From: Flavobacterium antarcticum DSM 19726
Lineage (GTDB): Bacteria; Bacteroidota; Bacteroidia; Flavobacteriales; Flavobacteriaceae
Assembly (NCBI RefSeq): GCF_000419685.1
Contig: NZ_ATTM01000003.1
Span: 62,846 to 126,845 of the forward strand
Direction of reading: 5' to 3'
DNA length: 64,000 nt
Numbering within the stretch: position 1 is the first letter of the stretch; every line of letters starts with the position of its first letter. The position numbers and the translations under genes were made by a program. Of this stretch, positions 7,876-15,529 are shown piece after piece. A model generated the notes under the pieces. It was not told the origin of the DNA, searched no databases, and saw only the letters and a program-made list of their open reading frames with translations.

Positions 7876-9001
7876 TTTCGTATTTTAATTTATTCGCAAC
7901 TGGATTTGCATACATCGCTAAGAATCCGTCTCTTTGAATTGGGTTTCCTTCGTCAATTCGCATCTCTAAACGGCGTTCAAATAAACATTTTTCATTTTCG
8001 GTGTAAAAATCTTTATAGGTTTGCGTCTTGTGCAGAAGATCGTATGCAATGTAATTGGTCGGCCACAATTTGTAGGATTGTAAAATGGAGTCGTCAATTA
8101 CTTGTGCCAAAGCTTGAATTTGCTTGTTTGTATTGTCAAATTCTGCTTTAATGCCGTCTAATTCTTCGTTTAAAACTTTTCCTACATGAATATGAATGTG
8201 CTTTTTTTGGCCCATAATTCCACTCATTAAAGTATTAAAATCTTCATTTTTCTCTTTAATGTACACTTCTTTATTGGCTTCAGCCATTAGTTGGGGAATT
8301 TTCAACGCATCTGTTGGGTCGTATTCATAAGAAATAGATACAGGAACAATTTTTACTTTTTTAAAGTAATCCATCAAGTTAGGTTCATCAGAACCCATTC
8401 CCAACATCTTTAAAACACCTTGATGTGTGGCGTCGTTTCCGTCTTTTGTTCTTCCTTCCCGCTGTGCAATCCATACTGAACGATTTTCGCGTTGCAATAA
8501 ACTTCCTATGTATTCTGCTAAAAGTTTCGAACTCTGCAACATTTCACGAGGTGACAAACCTCTTTGCACTAAAAAGTTTCTGTTCAATTTTGACAACGTA
8601 TAAAGAAACTCTTTTTGAACTAAATTATCACCAATTGCCGACGCCGTCATTACCAATCCATTGTCAAAAAGACACGCATTTAATAAGGAAGTATCTAAAA
8701 TAATATCACGATGGTTGGAAATAAAAAGATAGGATGTATTAGGCTCTAAAGTATCAAAACCTGAAGTAGACATTCCGTCTGAAGTTTTCTGCAAAACCTG
8801 CATCAATGCTTGGTAAATAAAATTGCACTGAAAATCACGCGTCGAATGTGTTTTAGTTAATTGCTCTTTCCAATGCTCGTCGTCAACGCCTGGAAAAGCA
8901 AAATTCATTAAGGCTTTCATCATCGGATGGTCAATAACTTTTACAAGTGCCTCGTTGATTTCGGAATCATAAAACGGACGAATAGCGTCAAATCTCTGCA
9001 T
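7865..9001 (-). CDS. PlsC-like glycerophosphate/lysophosphatidate acyltransferase
   Basis: A 378-residue acyltransferase of the PlsC/LPLAT superfamily that probably works in phospholipid or related lipid synthesis. Block I is seen as SNHRDIILDTSLL near residue 95. Block III is IAQREGRTKDG near residue 180, matching the EGxR substrate-phosphate motif. A later VPVSISYEYDP fits block IV. The block I spacing reads HX5D rather than the usual HX4D; I recall the same NHRDI form in other marine and Bacteroidetes relatives, so it is probably a subfamily feature. No signal peptide is seen. The gene overlaps asparaginase by 11 bp. Confidence 0.82.
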   Translation of the reverse strand: MQRFDAIRPFYDSEINEALVKVIDHPMMKALMNFAFPGVDDEHWKEQLTKTHSTRDFQCNFIYQALMQVLQKTSDGMSTSGFDTLEPNTSYLFISNHRDIILDTSLLNACLFDNGLVMTASAIGDNLVQKEFLYTLSKLNRNFLVQRGLSPREMLQSSKLLAEYIGSLLQRENRSVWIAQREGRTKDGNDATHQGVLKMLGMGSDEPNLMDYFKKVKIVPVSISYEYDPTDALKIPQLMAEANKEVYIKEKNEDFNTLMSGIMGQKKHIHIHVGKVLNEELDGIKAEFDNTNKQIQALAQVIDDSILQSYKLWPTNYIAYDLLHKTQTYKDFYTENEKCLFERRLEMRIDEGNPIQRDGFLAMYANPVANKLKYENAI

Positions 9002-9067
9002 TACTACTTTTTATAATTAATATAACAAAAGAACAATATTTTATTGACTTTTGTGATTTTTTACTCT

Positions 9068-9835
9068 CTAAATACCGAAAACTGCTTTTGAATTTTCCGT
9101 TGTAATTTCCGCAATATTCTCGACAGTTGTGTCGTATAATTCTGCTAATTTCTTTACAACATTCACCACATAACTGCTTTCATTCCGTTTGCCACGATAA
9201 GGAACAGGAGCTAAATAAGGTGAATCTGTTTCTAAAACAATATGCTTGAGATCAATCTTATTTAAAAACTGATCTACTTTGCCATTTTTAAAAGTTACTA
9301 CTCCACCAATTCCCAATTTCATATTGTACGAAATCGCTTCTAAAGCTTGTTCGTAAGTCCCGGTGAAACAATGAAAAATACCGAATAATTCGGGCGACGC
9401 TTCTTCTTTTAAAACTTCAAACACTTCATCAAAAGCATCTCTACAATGAATATTTATGGGAAGTTTATATTTTTTTGCCAATTGTATCTGTCTGCGAAAA
9501 GCATATTTCTGCTGTTCTAAAAACGTTTTATCCCAGAATAAATCAATACCGATTTCGCCAACGGCATAAAATTTTCTTCGTGCCAATTCCGTTTCTACAA
9601 ATGCAAGTTCAGCTTCGACATTTTCTTTAACATGCGTTGGATGCAAACCCATCATCAGAAAAACATTTTCAGTATATTTAGCTTCCACTTCGTACATTTT
9701 TTCGGTATAAGTAGAATCAATTGAGGGTACGAAAATTCGGTGAACGCCGGCGTCAAAAGCACGCTGCATCATCTCATCTTGGTCCGCTATAAATTCTTCG
9801 CTATATAAATGCGAATGGGTATCTGTAATAATCAT
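9068..9835 (-). CDS. tatD: TatD-family metal-dependent hydrolase/DNase
   Basis: A 255-residue TIM-barrel amidohydrolase. The N-terminal metal site THSHLY is at residues 6-11. GEIGIDLFW holds the central acidic ligand, INIHCRDAF and IFHCFTG supply further His ligands, and LETDSPYLAP holds the last Asp. TatD enzymes are 3'-5' exonucleases or D-aminoacyl-tRNA deacylase-like enzymes in DNA repair and degradation. The length is normal. Two TAnnTTTG boxes lie just upstream, so it has its own promoter. Confidence 0.93.
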   Translation of the reverse strand: MIITDTHSHLYSEEFIADQDEMMQRAFDAGVHRIFVPSIDSTYTEKMYEVEAKYTENVFLMMGLHPTHVKENVEAELAFVETELARRKFYAVGEIGIDLFWDKTFLEQQKYAFRRQIQLAKKYKLPINIHCRDAFDEVFEVLKEEASPELFGIFHCFTGTYEQALEAISYNMKLGIGGVVTFKNGKVDQFLNKIDLKHIVLETDSPYLAPVPYRGKRNESSYVVNVVKKLAELYDTTVENIAEITTENSKAVFGI

Positions 9836-9852
9836 TTGGTTTTGTAAAGTGG

Positions 9853-9868
9853 CAAAGATACAAAGTTA
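9853..9868 (-). promoter_or_regulatory. tandem -7 promoter boxes of tatD
   Basis: On the minus strand TAACTTTG (9868-9861) runs directly into TATCTTTG (9860-9853). Both are exact TAnnTTTG matches. The inner box lies 17 bp before the tatD ATG. The boxes start right after the terminator of the upstream gene. Confidence 0.65.
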
Positions 9869-9870
9869 GC

Positions 9871-9909
9871 AAAAAAGAAAAGCCGTTACACTTCAATATA
9901 ACGGCTTTT
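9871..9909 (-). terminator. intrinsic terminator of the sigma/anti-sigma-like unit
   Basis: A perfect 11-bp stem (AAAAGCCGTTA / TAACGGCTTTT) with a 10-base loop is followed on the minus strand by a T-rich run. It lies 8 bp after the stop of the gene at 9918. Confidence 0.88.
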
Positions 9910-9917
9910 GAACAAAA

Positions 9918-10637
9918 TTAATCCAAGTCTTTTAATAATTTCTGTGCTTTTTGATAATCTTCAGCTTCTGAAGGAATCTCTTTTAAGATTTTTCGACACC
10001 TGTCTATTTTTTCTTGTTTCAATGCTGATAACGCTTTGTACCAAACTGCTTTTTCTTTATAAACTGAATTTCCATTTTGTAAATCAGTAAGAATGGCTTC
10101 TGCTTTCGAATAATTTTCAATTTCAATAAGAGAAATAGCGTAAAAGTAATTGACCTCTTGATTGTCGCGTCCTAATTTCTCAAAAACTGAAACTGCTTTT
10201 GAATACTCTTTGTTGTTGAATAAATCTTGCGCAATTTTCAGGTCAGCATTCTCGCCGTCACGGCTGACAAAATGAGCTTCTTCATGAGCAAAATCGTCAT
10301 AAAGAGGTTGGTTATTTTGAAATACAAACCAAGTTCCCATAAGCAACACGAAAGATGCTGCTGCAGCATACAACCACGGCTTAAACGAAATTACTTTCGG
10401 TTTTTTAAATTCCGTTTTGGAAAAATACGTTTCGGATATGGTATTTAAATTTTCTTTAAATGAATCTTTTTCTGCTGAAAATTTTTGTTCTAGTAAATTG
10501 GTTACTTCCCGATAAGCCTCAAACTGCGTCCGAAAATCGGCATCGTTGGTCAACTGCTCCTCAAAGTCAATTTTATCAACCGATGTCATTTCGTCTTGAA
10601 GGTAACTTTCAAAACTTATGTATAATTCCTCGTTCAT
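9918..10637 (-). CDS. TPR membrane protein, probable anti-sigma partner
   Basis: A 239-residue protein. The N-terminal 80 residues are acidic and cytoplasmic (MNEELYISFESYLQDEM..). One membrane segment follows (WLYAAAASFVLLMGTWFVF, about 87-105). The C-terminal half, outside the inner membrane, has about three TPR-like helical pairs (IAQDLFNNKEYSKAVSVFEKL, YFYAISLIEIENYSKAEAIL, VWYKALSALKQEKIDRCRKIL). It starts 4 bp after the ECF sigma gene. A small cytoplasmic domain, one membrane helix and a periplasmic sensor, downstream of an ECF sigma gene, is the usual plan of a membrane anti-sigma factor. No zinc-finger ASD motif is visible, so the anti-sigma role is inferred. Confidence 0.75.
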   Translation of the reverse strand: MNEELYISFESYLQDEMTSVDKIDFEEQLTNDADFRTQFEAYREVTNLLEQKFSAEKDSFKENLNTISETYFSKTEFKKPKVISFKPWLYAAAASFVLLMGTWFVFQNNQPLYDDFAHEEAHFVSRDGENADLKIAQDLFNNKEYSKAVSVFEKLGRDNQEVNYFYAISLIEIENYSKAEAILTDLQNGNSVYKEKAVWYKALSALKQEKIDRCRKILKEIPSEAEDYQKAQKLLKDLD

Positions 10638-10641
10638 GGCT

Positions 10642-11223
10642 TTAGTTTTTAATTGATTTAAATCTGTTCGATTCTTGAATCATCTGCGTCAATTGGCCGG
10701 TACAAATTGATTTCTTCTTACGAACGTATCCATAAGTTACATTTAGTTTTGCAGCAACTTCTTCCATTGTTTTAGTCACAAAACTCAATTTAAGTACCTC
10801 TTGACATTTTTCACCTAGTTTTTGAAACATTTCGTCAAATAAAGATTGCCTTTCATTAAAATGTTCTGTTTCAAATGCCATCGCTTCAGCAGCTTCCTCT
10901 TTATATCCACTATCGTCCTGAATTGTTACCGTATTATTTGAAGATTTTTTTAATTCATTGAGCCATTTTCTTTTACAGAGTAGAAAAAAATACGCATCAA
11001 ACGGACATGTAAGCTGAAGTCCGTTCGTTTTTGCTTGGTTGTAAATAATAATCAATACTTCTTGAATAACATCCTTTGCAGCAGCATCATCACCATTATT
11101 TGTTCTAACATAATGCTTCACTTTTGGCGCAAATTTTTGATAAATCAGATCAATTGTACGGGAATCGTTCTGGATTAATCCATCAATATAGAACTGATCT
11201 TTATGTACAACAACTTCCTTCAT
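10642..11223 (-). CDS. ECF-subfamily RNA polymerase sigma factor
   Basis: A 193-residue ECF sigma factor. Region 2 is visible as IDLIYQKFAPKVKHYVRTNN...DVIQEVLIIIYNQ, and the end of region 2 as FDAYFFLLCKRKWLNEL. Region 4 is KLGEKCQEVLKLSF...TMEEVAAKLNVTYGYVRKKK, with the HTH. It is followed after 4 bp by the TPR membrane protein. It is divergent from the lipoprotein/PKD/CHAT genes, which may be its regulon. Two copies of a promoter-like element lie in the 179-bp gap. The stimulus is unknown; the neighbours point to the cell envelope. Confidence 0.9.
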   Translation of the reverse strand: MKEVVVHKDQFYIDGLIQNDSRTIDLIYQKFAPKVKHYVRTNNGDDAAAKDVIQEVLIIIYNQAKTNGLQLTCPFDAYFFLLCKRKWLNELKKSSNNTVTIQDDSGYKEEAAEAMAFETEHFNERQSLFDEMFQKLGEKCQEVLKLSFVTKTMEEVAAKLNVTYGYVRKKKSICTGQLTQMIQESNRFKSIKN

Positions 11224-11266
11224 AAATGCCTTATTTACTGCTAATGTAAAAAATATTAGCGAAAGA

Positions 11267-11372
11267 GGGTAACAATTCTAATTACTAGTTGATCTACCAT
11301 CAGTAACTCTGAAAATAAAATTTCAACAGAAAACAAAAACAGGGGTAACAAATTTAAAACACAATTGATATA
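11267..11372 (+). promoter_or_regulatory. duplicated promoter-like element, possible ECF sigma target
   Basis: Two imperfect direct repeats of 30 bp lie at 11267-11296 and 11343-11372, 76 bp apart, both pointing at the first lipoprotein gene. Each reads GGGTAACAA, then 13 bases, then TTGATNTA, with TAA also conserved inside the spacer. The layout is like an ECF -35/-10 pair, with GTAAC as the -35 core. The identity of the binding protein is inferred from the adjacent ECF sigma gene. Confidence 0.55.
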
Positions 11373-11402
11373 ATAAAAACCAACCTTTAAAAATTAGAAA
11401 TC

Positions 11403-12392
11403 ATGAAAAACACATTTAGAAAAACCGGACTATTACTTTTAGCGGCATTGGCATTTGCTAATTGCGACAGCAACGACGACGACAACAATCCAAGCAATGT
11501 AGCACCAACTGCTTCAGCATTTAACGCTTTACGAGAAAGTGCGATGGATAAAATTACCCAACAATTTACTTTAATTGCAGAAGATGGAACCTCAACTTTT
11601 ACGAGCGACAAGGGAGTTGAATTAACGATCAATGCCAATTGCCTTACTCTTAATGGAAATCCTGTAACCGGAGAAGTGAATATTGAATATGCAGAAGTTT
11701 TTGACCCAGGAACAATGTTAGTAACAAACAAAACAACGATGGGAGCTTTGCCAGGTGGTGGATTCGGACTTATTATTTCAGGTGGAGAATTTTACATTAA
11801 CGCAACACAAAATGGACAGCAACTCGACCTAGGTTGTAATATGAATTTAAAAATTCCAGCAAATTTAACTGGTGGAATCGATAACGAAATGGTGCTTTGG
11901 ACAGGAGTTATTGACGAAGACGGAAATTTAAAATGGAATGAAATCGGACCCGATGCTGCAGGACAACAAGGTGTATTTGGGGAAGGACAAGGAGAAGGCG
12001 CTGCTTATTATGCATTCTTTGGCAACTTTGGATGGACAAATGTAGACCGTTTTTATTCTGACCCTCGACCAAAAACTACGATTCTTGCTGACGTACCGGA
12101 AGGATATAATTTTGGAAACAGTGCTATTTACTTGCATTATGATGGCGAAGGAAGTTCATTAGCTAAACTGGATAGTTTTGACAATGTGAGCCAACTTTTC
12201 ACAGAGCATTATGGTCAAATTCCAATTGGATTAGAATGTCACGTGATTTTTGCCACAGAAGAAAATGGACAATGGAGGTATGCCGTTAAAGGAGTTACTA
12301 TTCAAGAAAACGACGTGTACACTTTTACTTTAGCTGAAACAACTTTAGGCTCAGAAGCAGCTTTAGTAAGTGTTATTAATGCACTTCCTTAA
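11403..12392 (+). CDS. surface lipoprotein A of the CHAT locus
   Basis: A 329-residue lipoprotein. The signal peptide ends LAFANC with the lipid cysteine at residue 21. It is followed by DSNDDDNN, which fits the acidic surface-export signal of flavobacterial lipoproteins. The body has a beta-rich module with VELTINANCLTLNGNPVTGEVNIEY, a TNKTTMG segment and ISGGEFYINATQNGQQL. I recall this module in other Bacteroidetes surface proteins but know no function for it. It is a clear paralogue of the next gene: both contain NxxCLxxNGxxVTGxVxxEYxExFDxGxMxVTNKxTMG. Both genes also share the bases before the ATG (TTAGAAATC), so the pair arose by tandem duplication. Confidence 0.8.
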   Translation: MKNTFRKTGLLLLAALAFANCDSNDDDNNPSNVAPTASAFNALRESAMDKITQQFTLIAEDGTSTFTSDKGVELTINANCLTLNGNPVTGEVNIEYAEVFDPGTMLVTNKTTMGALPGGGFGLIISGGEFYINATQNGQQLDLGCNMNLKIPANLTGGIDNEMVLWTGVIDEDGNLKWNEIGPDAAGQQGVFGEGQGEGAAYYAFFGNFGWTNVDRFYSDPRPKTTILADVPEGYNFGNSAIYLHYDGEGSSLAKLDSFDNVSQLFTEHYGQIPIGLECHVIFATEENGQWRYAVKGVTIQENDVYTFTLAETTLGSEAALVSVINALP

Positions 12393-12406
12393 CTAAAAAA
12401 AAATAC

Positions 12407-12440
12407 AAAGACGGTGTAAAACCCACCGTCTTTACTTTCA
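12407..12440 (+). terminator. hairpin between the two lipoprotein genes
   Basis: A perfect 10-bp stem AAAGACGGTG / CACCGTCTTT (12407-12416 with 12424-12433) has a 7-base loop. The T tail is weak (ACTTTCA), so it may be a partial terminator or an mRNA-stabilising end that lowers expression of the downstream genes. Confidence 0.7.
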
Positions 12441-12475
12441 ATAAAAATAATAAATAATCTTAAAATTTAGAAATC

Positions 12476-13411
12476 ATGAAAAGAACAAATAAAATTTTCG
12501 GTGTTTTAGCACTACTTGCGTTAATCACCATCAGTTGCGATACGGACGGGAATCAAGAGTCTTATGGGAATCCTCCAACTACCGCTCAATTCAAATCTTT
12601 GTTTACAACAGGAATGAATAATCATACCCAAACAGAAAGTTTTGACGCGACAACTACTTTTACATTTACTTCTGAGAGAGGTGTTAAACTACTGATTAAT
12701 GGTGGTTGTCTCCGCAAAAATGGAGCAGCTGTAACCGGAAATGTAGATCTTGAATATGTTGAAATCTTTGACAGAGGAGATATGATCGTGACTAACAAAC
12801 CCACAATGGGTAAAGTTGCAGGCGAAAACCGATTGTTAACTTCGGGTGGAGAATTTTATGTGAATGTGACTCAAAATGGTGAACAACTAACATTAATTTG
12901 CGACATGCTACTTGTTGTTCCCACTTCTTTAACTGGCGGAACTCAAAACGACATGCTTCCTTTTGATGGAACAATTGATGCCAATGGCGAATTACTTTGG
13001 GAAGAATCAACGAGTACGGAGTTTTGGATTGGTGAAAGTGATTTTACAACTGCAGAATCATACACAGCGCTTTACAGCAGTTTTGGATGGTTTAATTGCG
13101 ACAAGTTTATGAATTATCCAGGACCTAAAACGAATATTACAACATTAGTTCCACAAGGTTACGGAAACGGAAACAGTTTTGTTTTTCAAGCGACATCCGA
13201 TTTTCCAAATTCATTAGGTAATATTTCTGGCCAATATCCCGTTGGATTAGATTCCTATTTTATTTTCGTAACGGAAGAAAATGGTAAATTCAGATATGCA
13301 ATTAAACCAAGCCAACCGATTGAGATGAATCATTCTGTGACTTTTAGCTTGTCTGAAACCCAACTAGCTACTGAAACGCAATTTATCGCAATAATCAATG
13401 CATTACAATAG
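12476..13411 (+). CDS. surface lipoprotein B of the CHAT locus (paralogue of A)
   Basis: A 311-residue lipoprotein. The signal peptide ends TISC with the lipid Cys at residue 21, then DTDGNQE. The order of segments is the same as in the upstream gene: a TFTSERGVKLLINGGCL strand block, VTGNVDLEYVEIFDRGDMIVTNKPTMG, LTSGGEFYVNVTQNGEQL, a SFGWFNCDKFMNYPGPKTNITT segment with Cys, and a C-terminal YFIFVTEENGKFRYAIK. The conserved GWxNxDxFxxxPxPKTxI motif occurs in both. No enzyme motif is visible. The likely place is the outer face of the outer membrane. Confidence 0.8.
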   Translation: MKRTNKIFGVLALLALITISCDTDGNQESYGNPPTTAQFKSLFTTGMNNHTQTESFDATTTFTFTSERGVKLLINGGCLRKNGAAVTGNVDLEYVEIFDRGDMIVTNKPTMGKVAGENRLLTSGGEFYVNVTQNGEQLTLICDMLLVVPTSLTGGTQNDMLPFDGTIDANGELLWEESTSTEFWIGESDFTTAESYTALYSSFGWFNCDKFMNYPGPKTNITTLVPQGYGNGNSFVFQATSDFPNSLGNISGQYPVGLDSYFIFVTEENGKFRYAIKPSQPIEMNHSVTFSLSETQLATETQFIAIINALQ

Positions 13412-13499
13412 TTGAATCTAGACCCTAATTTACAAAAATGCCTCTGACTTACTTTTTTTAAAAGTAGGAAGATAATTCAGATTATGCATTTTAAAGATA

Positions 13500-13528
13500 A
13501 AAGTGAGGAGATGTCCCTCACTTTTTTT
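13500..13528 (+). terminator. intrinsic terminator after lipoprotein B
   Basis: A perfect 9-bp stem AAAGTGAGG / CCTCACTTT (13500-13508 with 13516-13524) with a 7-base loop is followed by T residues. It separates the lipoproteins from the PKD-CHAT-retropepsin genes. Confidence 0.85.
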
Positions 13529-13556
13529 ATATTTATGAACCCCTAATTTTTTAGTT

Positions 13557-15509
13557 ATGAGAAATTTAGTCTTTTTACTTCTAGTTGCATTCAGTTGTAA
13601 CTTGGCCTTTTCGCAAACTGTAAAGAACGATACTGTAACAAGACGGGCGAATATTAAATACGAGAAAAAAGGAAATACAGTCTATTTTTTAGCAGACTTA
13701 CCGCCACTTTTTCCTATTGCGGGAGCACCCCCAGCCCGATTTACTAATTTTTGGGAATTTGGTGACGGCACTTTTAGTAAAGAATCAGAACCAAAAAAAA
13801 AGTATAAGAAAAAAGGCGATTATAAGGTCAATCTTTCCGTAACCAATAACTACGACAACGGAAAACCACCCAAAACACGACCTAAAACAGTTGCTGTAAC
13901 TGATATTACCGATACCGATTTTAGCGACTTTGCTTCAATTCCTATCGCAGATGGCTACACTATTTTCGCAAGTAGAGAACCAGTACCAGAAGAAGAACTG
14001 GTTGTTGTTGTCAGTTATGAAAATCAATTGAATTATGTGGCAAACGGAAAACTGTATCTTTTTTACAATGAAAAAGAGTTTAAAAATAAAAACTTCGATT
14101 TAATTGAAACTCGAACTCATTTTAATGAAAAAGAAGTACTAGAAAACGATTTGGCTTTTGCCAAAGAAAGCAATTACACTCAAAGTTATTTGGCTTCAGC
14201 TTCTGGTTTTTCAATTCCAAAAAACATTCTAAATCCGACGGATGAAAATCTAGAAATGACGATATCAGAAAGCAAATCACTTTTTAACAACAACCATATT
14301 TTAGAATTTGACAATATGGATCCCGGCGAAATCAGAAATGTGTTTTTTACGTTCAAAACCACTCCGGAAATGCTGAAAGACACAAGCGCCATCGTAAAAA
14401 TGAGAGGTGTTTACATTCCAGATCGAAACTACAAAACCCATAAAAAGAAAACACTTGAGATGGAAATTGTTACTTCCCATGATCCAAACAAAATGTCGAG
14501 CAATGCCGCTTTTATGAATTACAGATTAGTTCGTTTTAAAGCATTGAACTTCAAAATTCGTTTTCAAAATGATGGCGAAGGTCCTGCGAGAATGATTCGA
14601 CTAGAAAGCGATATTCCAGACATGTTTGACAAATCGACGTTGGAAGTAACTGACATGTATCCAAAATGTCCCATTTGCCCAAAAGACGAAGTGGTAAATT
14701 ACAGTTGTTTGGATACAATAATTAAGGAAAAACAAATCCATTTTGTTTTCAGAAACATCTATGTTCCCGGAAGCAATCAAAAAAATGTAACCGAGAAAGA
14801 CAGTACGAAAGGATTTGTAAAGTACACTCTGAAATTCGCAAAAGATTTCCACAAGAAAAAAACCAAAAGTCGCACGGCTATTTATTTTGACAAAAACGAA
14901 CCTGTAATTACAAATTACGCCACTACAAGATTTCTTCCAGGAATTTCAATCGGTGCCAAAGCGGGATACAATTATTTTCCTGATCTGAAAGATTCTAAAA
15001 GTTATTTCGTCGCAGCAACCGTAAGTCCTTTTAAGTCCTATCGTTGGTATTGGCAAGTGGAATTGCAAAATGGTCTAAACAATTATAAAAGTGACACTAC
15101 TGTCAAGGACTTCATCATCACTTCTGAAAATGGAAATCCGCACTTGCAAAGGATCACCTCTAATTCAGAATTTCAAAATTACAATTTGGAACTTCCGATT
15201 TTGGTTCGTTATAATTTAAATAATTATGTGGGAATTGGAGCAGGAATTCAGGGAAATATTAATATCTCTAAAAAAGAAAATACGGATCTTATTATTGAAA
15301 ATTTCGAAGGACAAAAGGACGATTATTTAATGAATACTGAACTGGCAAACACTAAAAATTCGGAAACATTTAGCGATTTCAAAGCCGGTATTTTGCTCGA
15401 TTTAACGTTGGGATTTGCAAGGATTGGACCAACTTTCGGTACAAGATATAATATGAGTTTCGATAAAAACTTCAATTATTGGCAAGTTTACGGACTTTGG
15501 AAATTTTAA
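13557..15509 (+). CDS. PKD-domain outer-membrane beta-barrel protein
   Basis: A 650-residue exported protein. The signal peptide ends NLAFSQ at about residue 20. A PKD domain lies at about 55-115 (FWEFGDGTFSKESEPKKKY, KKGDYKVNLSVTN). The middle section has the phrase SHDPNKM and RFQNDGEGPARMIRLESDIPD, which resembles the DUF11/DUF7619-type repeat of flavobacterial surface proteins. A Cys-rich loop (CPICPKDEVVNYSCL) follows. From about residue 460 the strands look like a small outer-membrane barrel (SIGAKAGYNYFPDL, WYWQVELQNGLNNY, FARIGPTFGTRYNMS, WQVYGLWKF), ending in Phe. It starts the unit that continues with the CHAT protease 20 bp later. A role as envelope sensor or as anchor for the protease is inferred. 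Confidence 0.82.
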   Translation: MRNLVFLLLVAFSCNLAFSQTVKNDTVTRRANIKYEKKGNTVYFLADLPPLFPIAGAPPARFTNFWEFGDGTFSKESEPKKKYKKKGDYKVNLSVTNNYDNGKPPKTRPKTVAVTDITDTDFSDFASIPIADGYTIFASREPVPEEELVVVVSYENQLNYVANGKLYLFYNEKEFKNKNFDLIETRTHFNEKEVLENDLAFAKESNYTQSYLASASGFSIPKNILNPTDENLEMTISESKSLFNNNHILEFDNMDPGEIRNVFFTFKTTPEMLKDTSAIVKMRGVYIPDRNYKTHKKKTLEMEIVTSHDPNKMSSNAAFMNYRLVRFKALNFKIRFQNDGEGPARMIRLESDIPDMFDKSTLEVTDMYPKCPICPKDEVVNYSCLDTIIKEKQIHFVFRNIYVPGSNQKNVTEKDSTKGFVKYTLKFAKDFHKKKTKSRTAIYFDKNEPVITNYATTRFLPGISIGAKAGYNYFPDLKDSKSYFVAATVSPFKSYRWYWQVELQNGLNNYKSDTTVKDFIITSENGNPHLQRITSNSEFQNYNLELPILVRYNLNNYVGIGAGIQGNINISKKENTDLIIENFEGQKDDYLMNTELANTKNSETFSDFKAGILLDLTLGFARIGPTFGTRYNMSFDKNFNYWQVYGLWKF

Positions 15510-15529
15510 CGGTTCGAAAATTATCCGTT

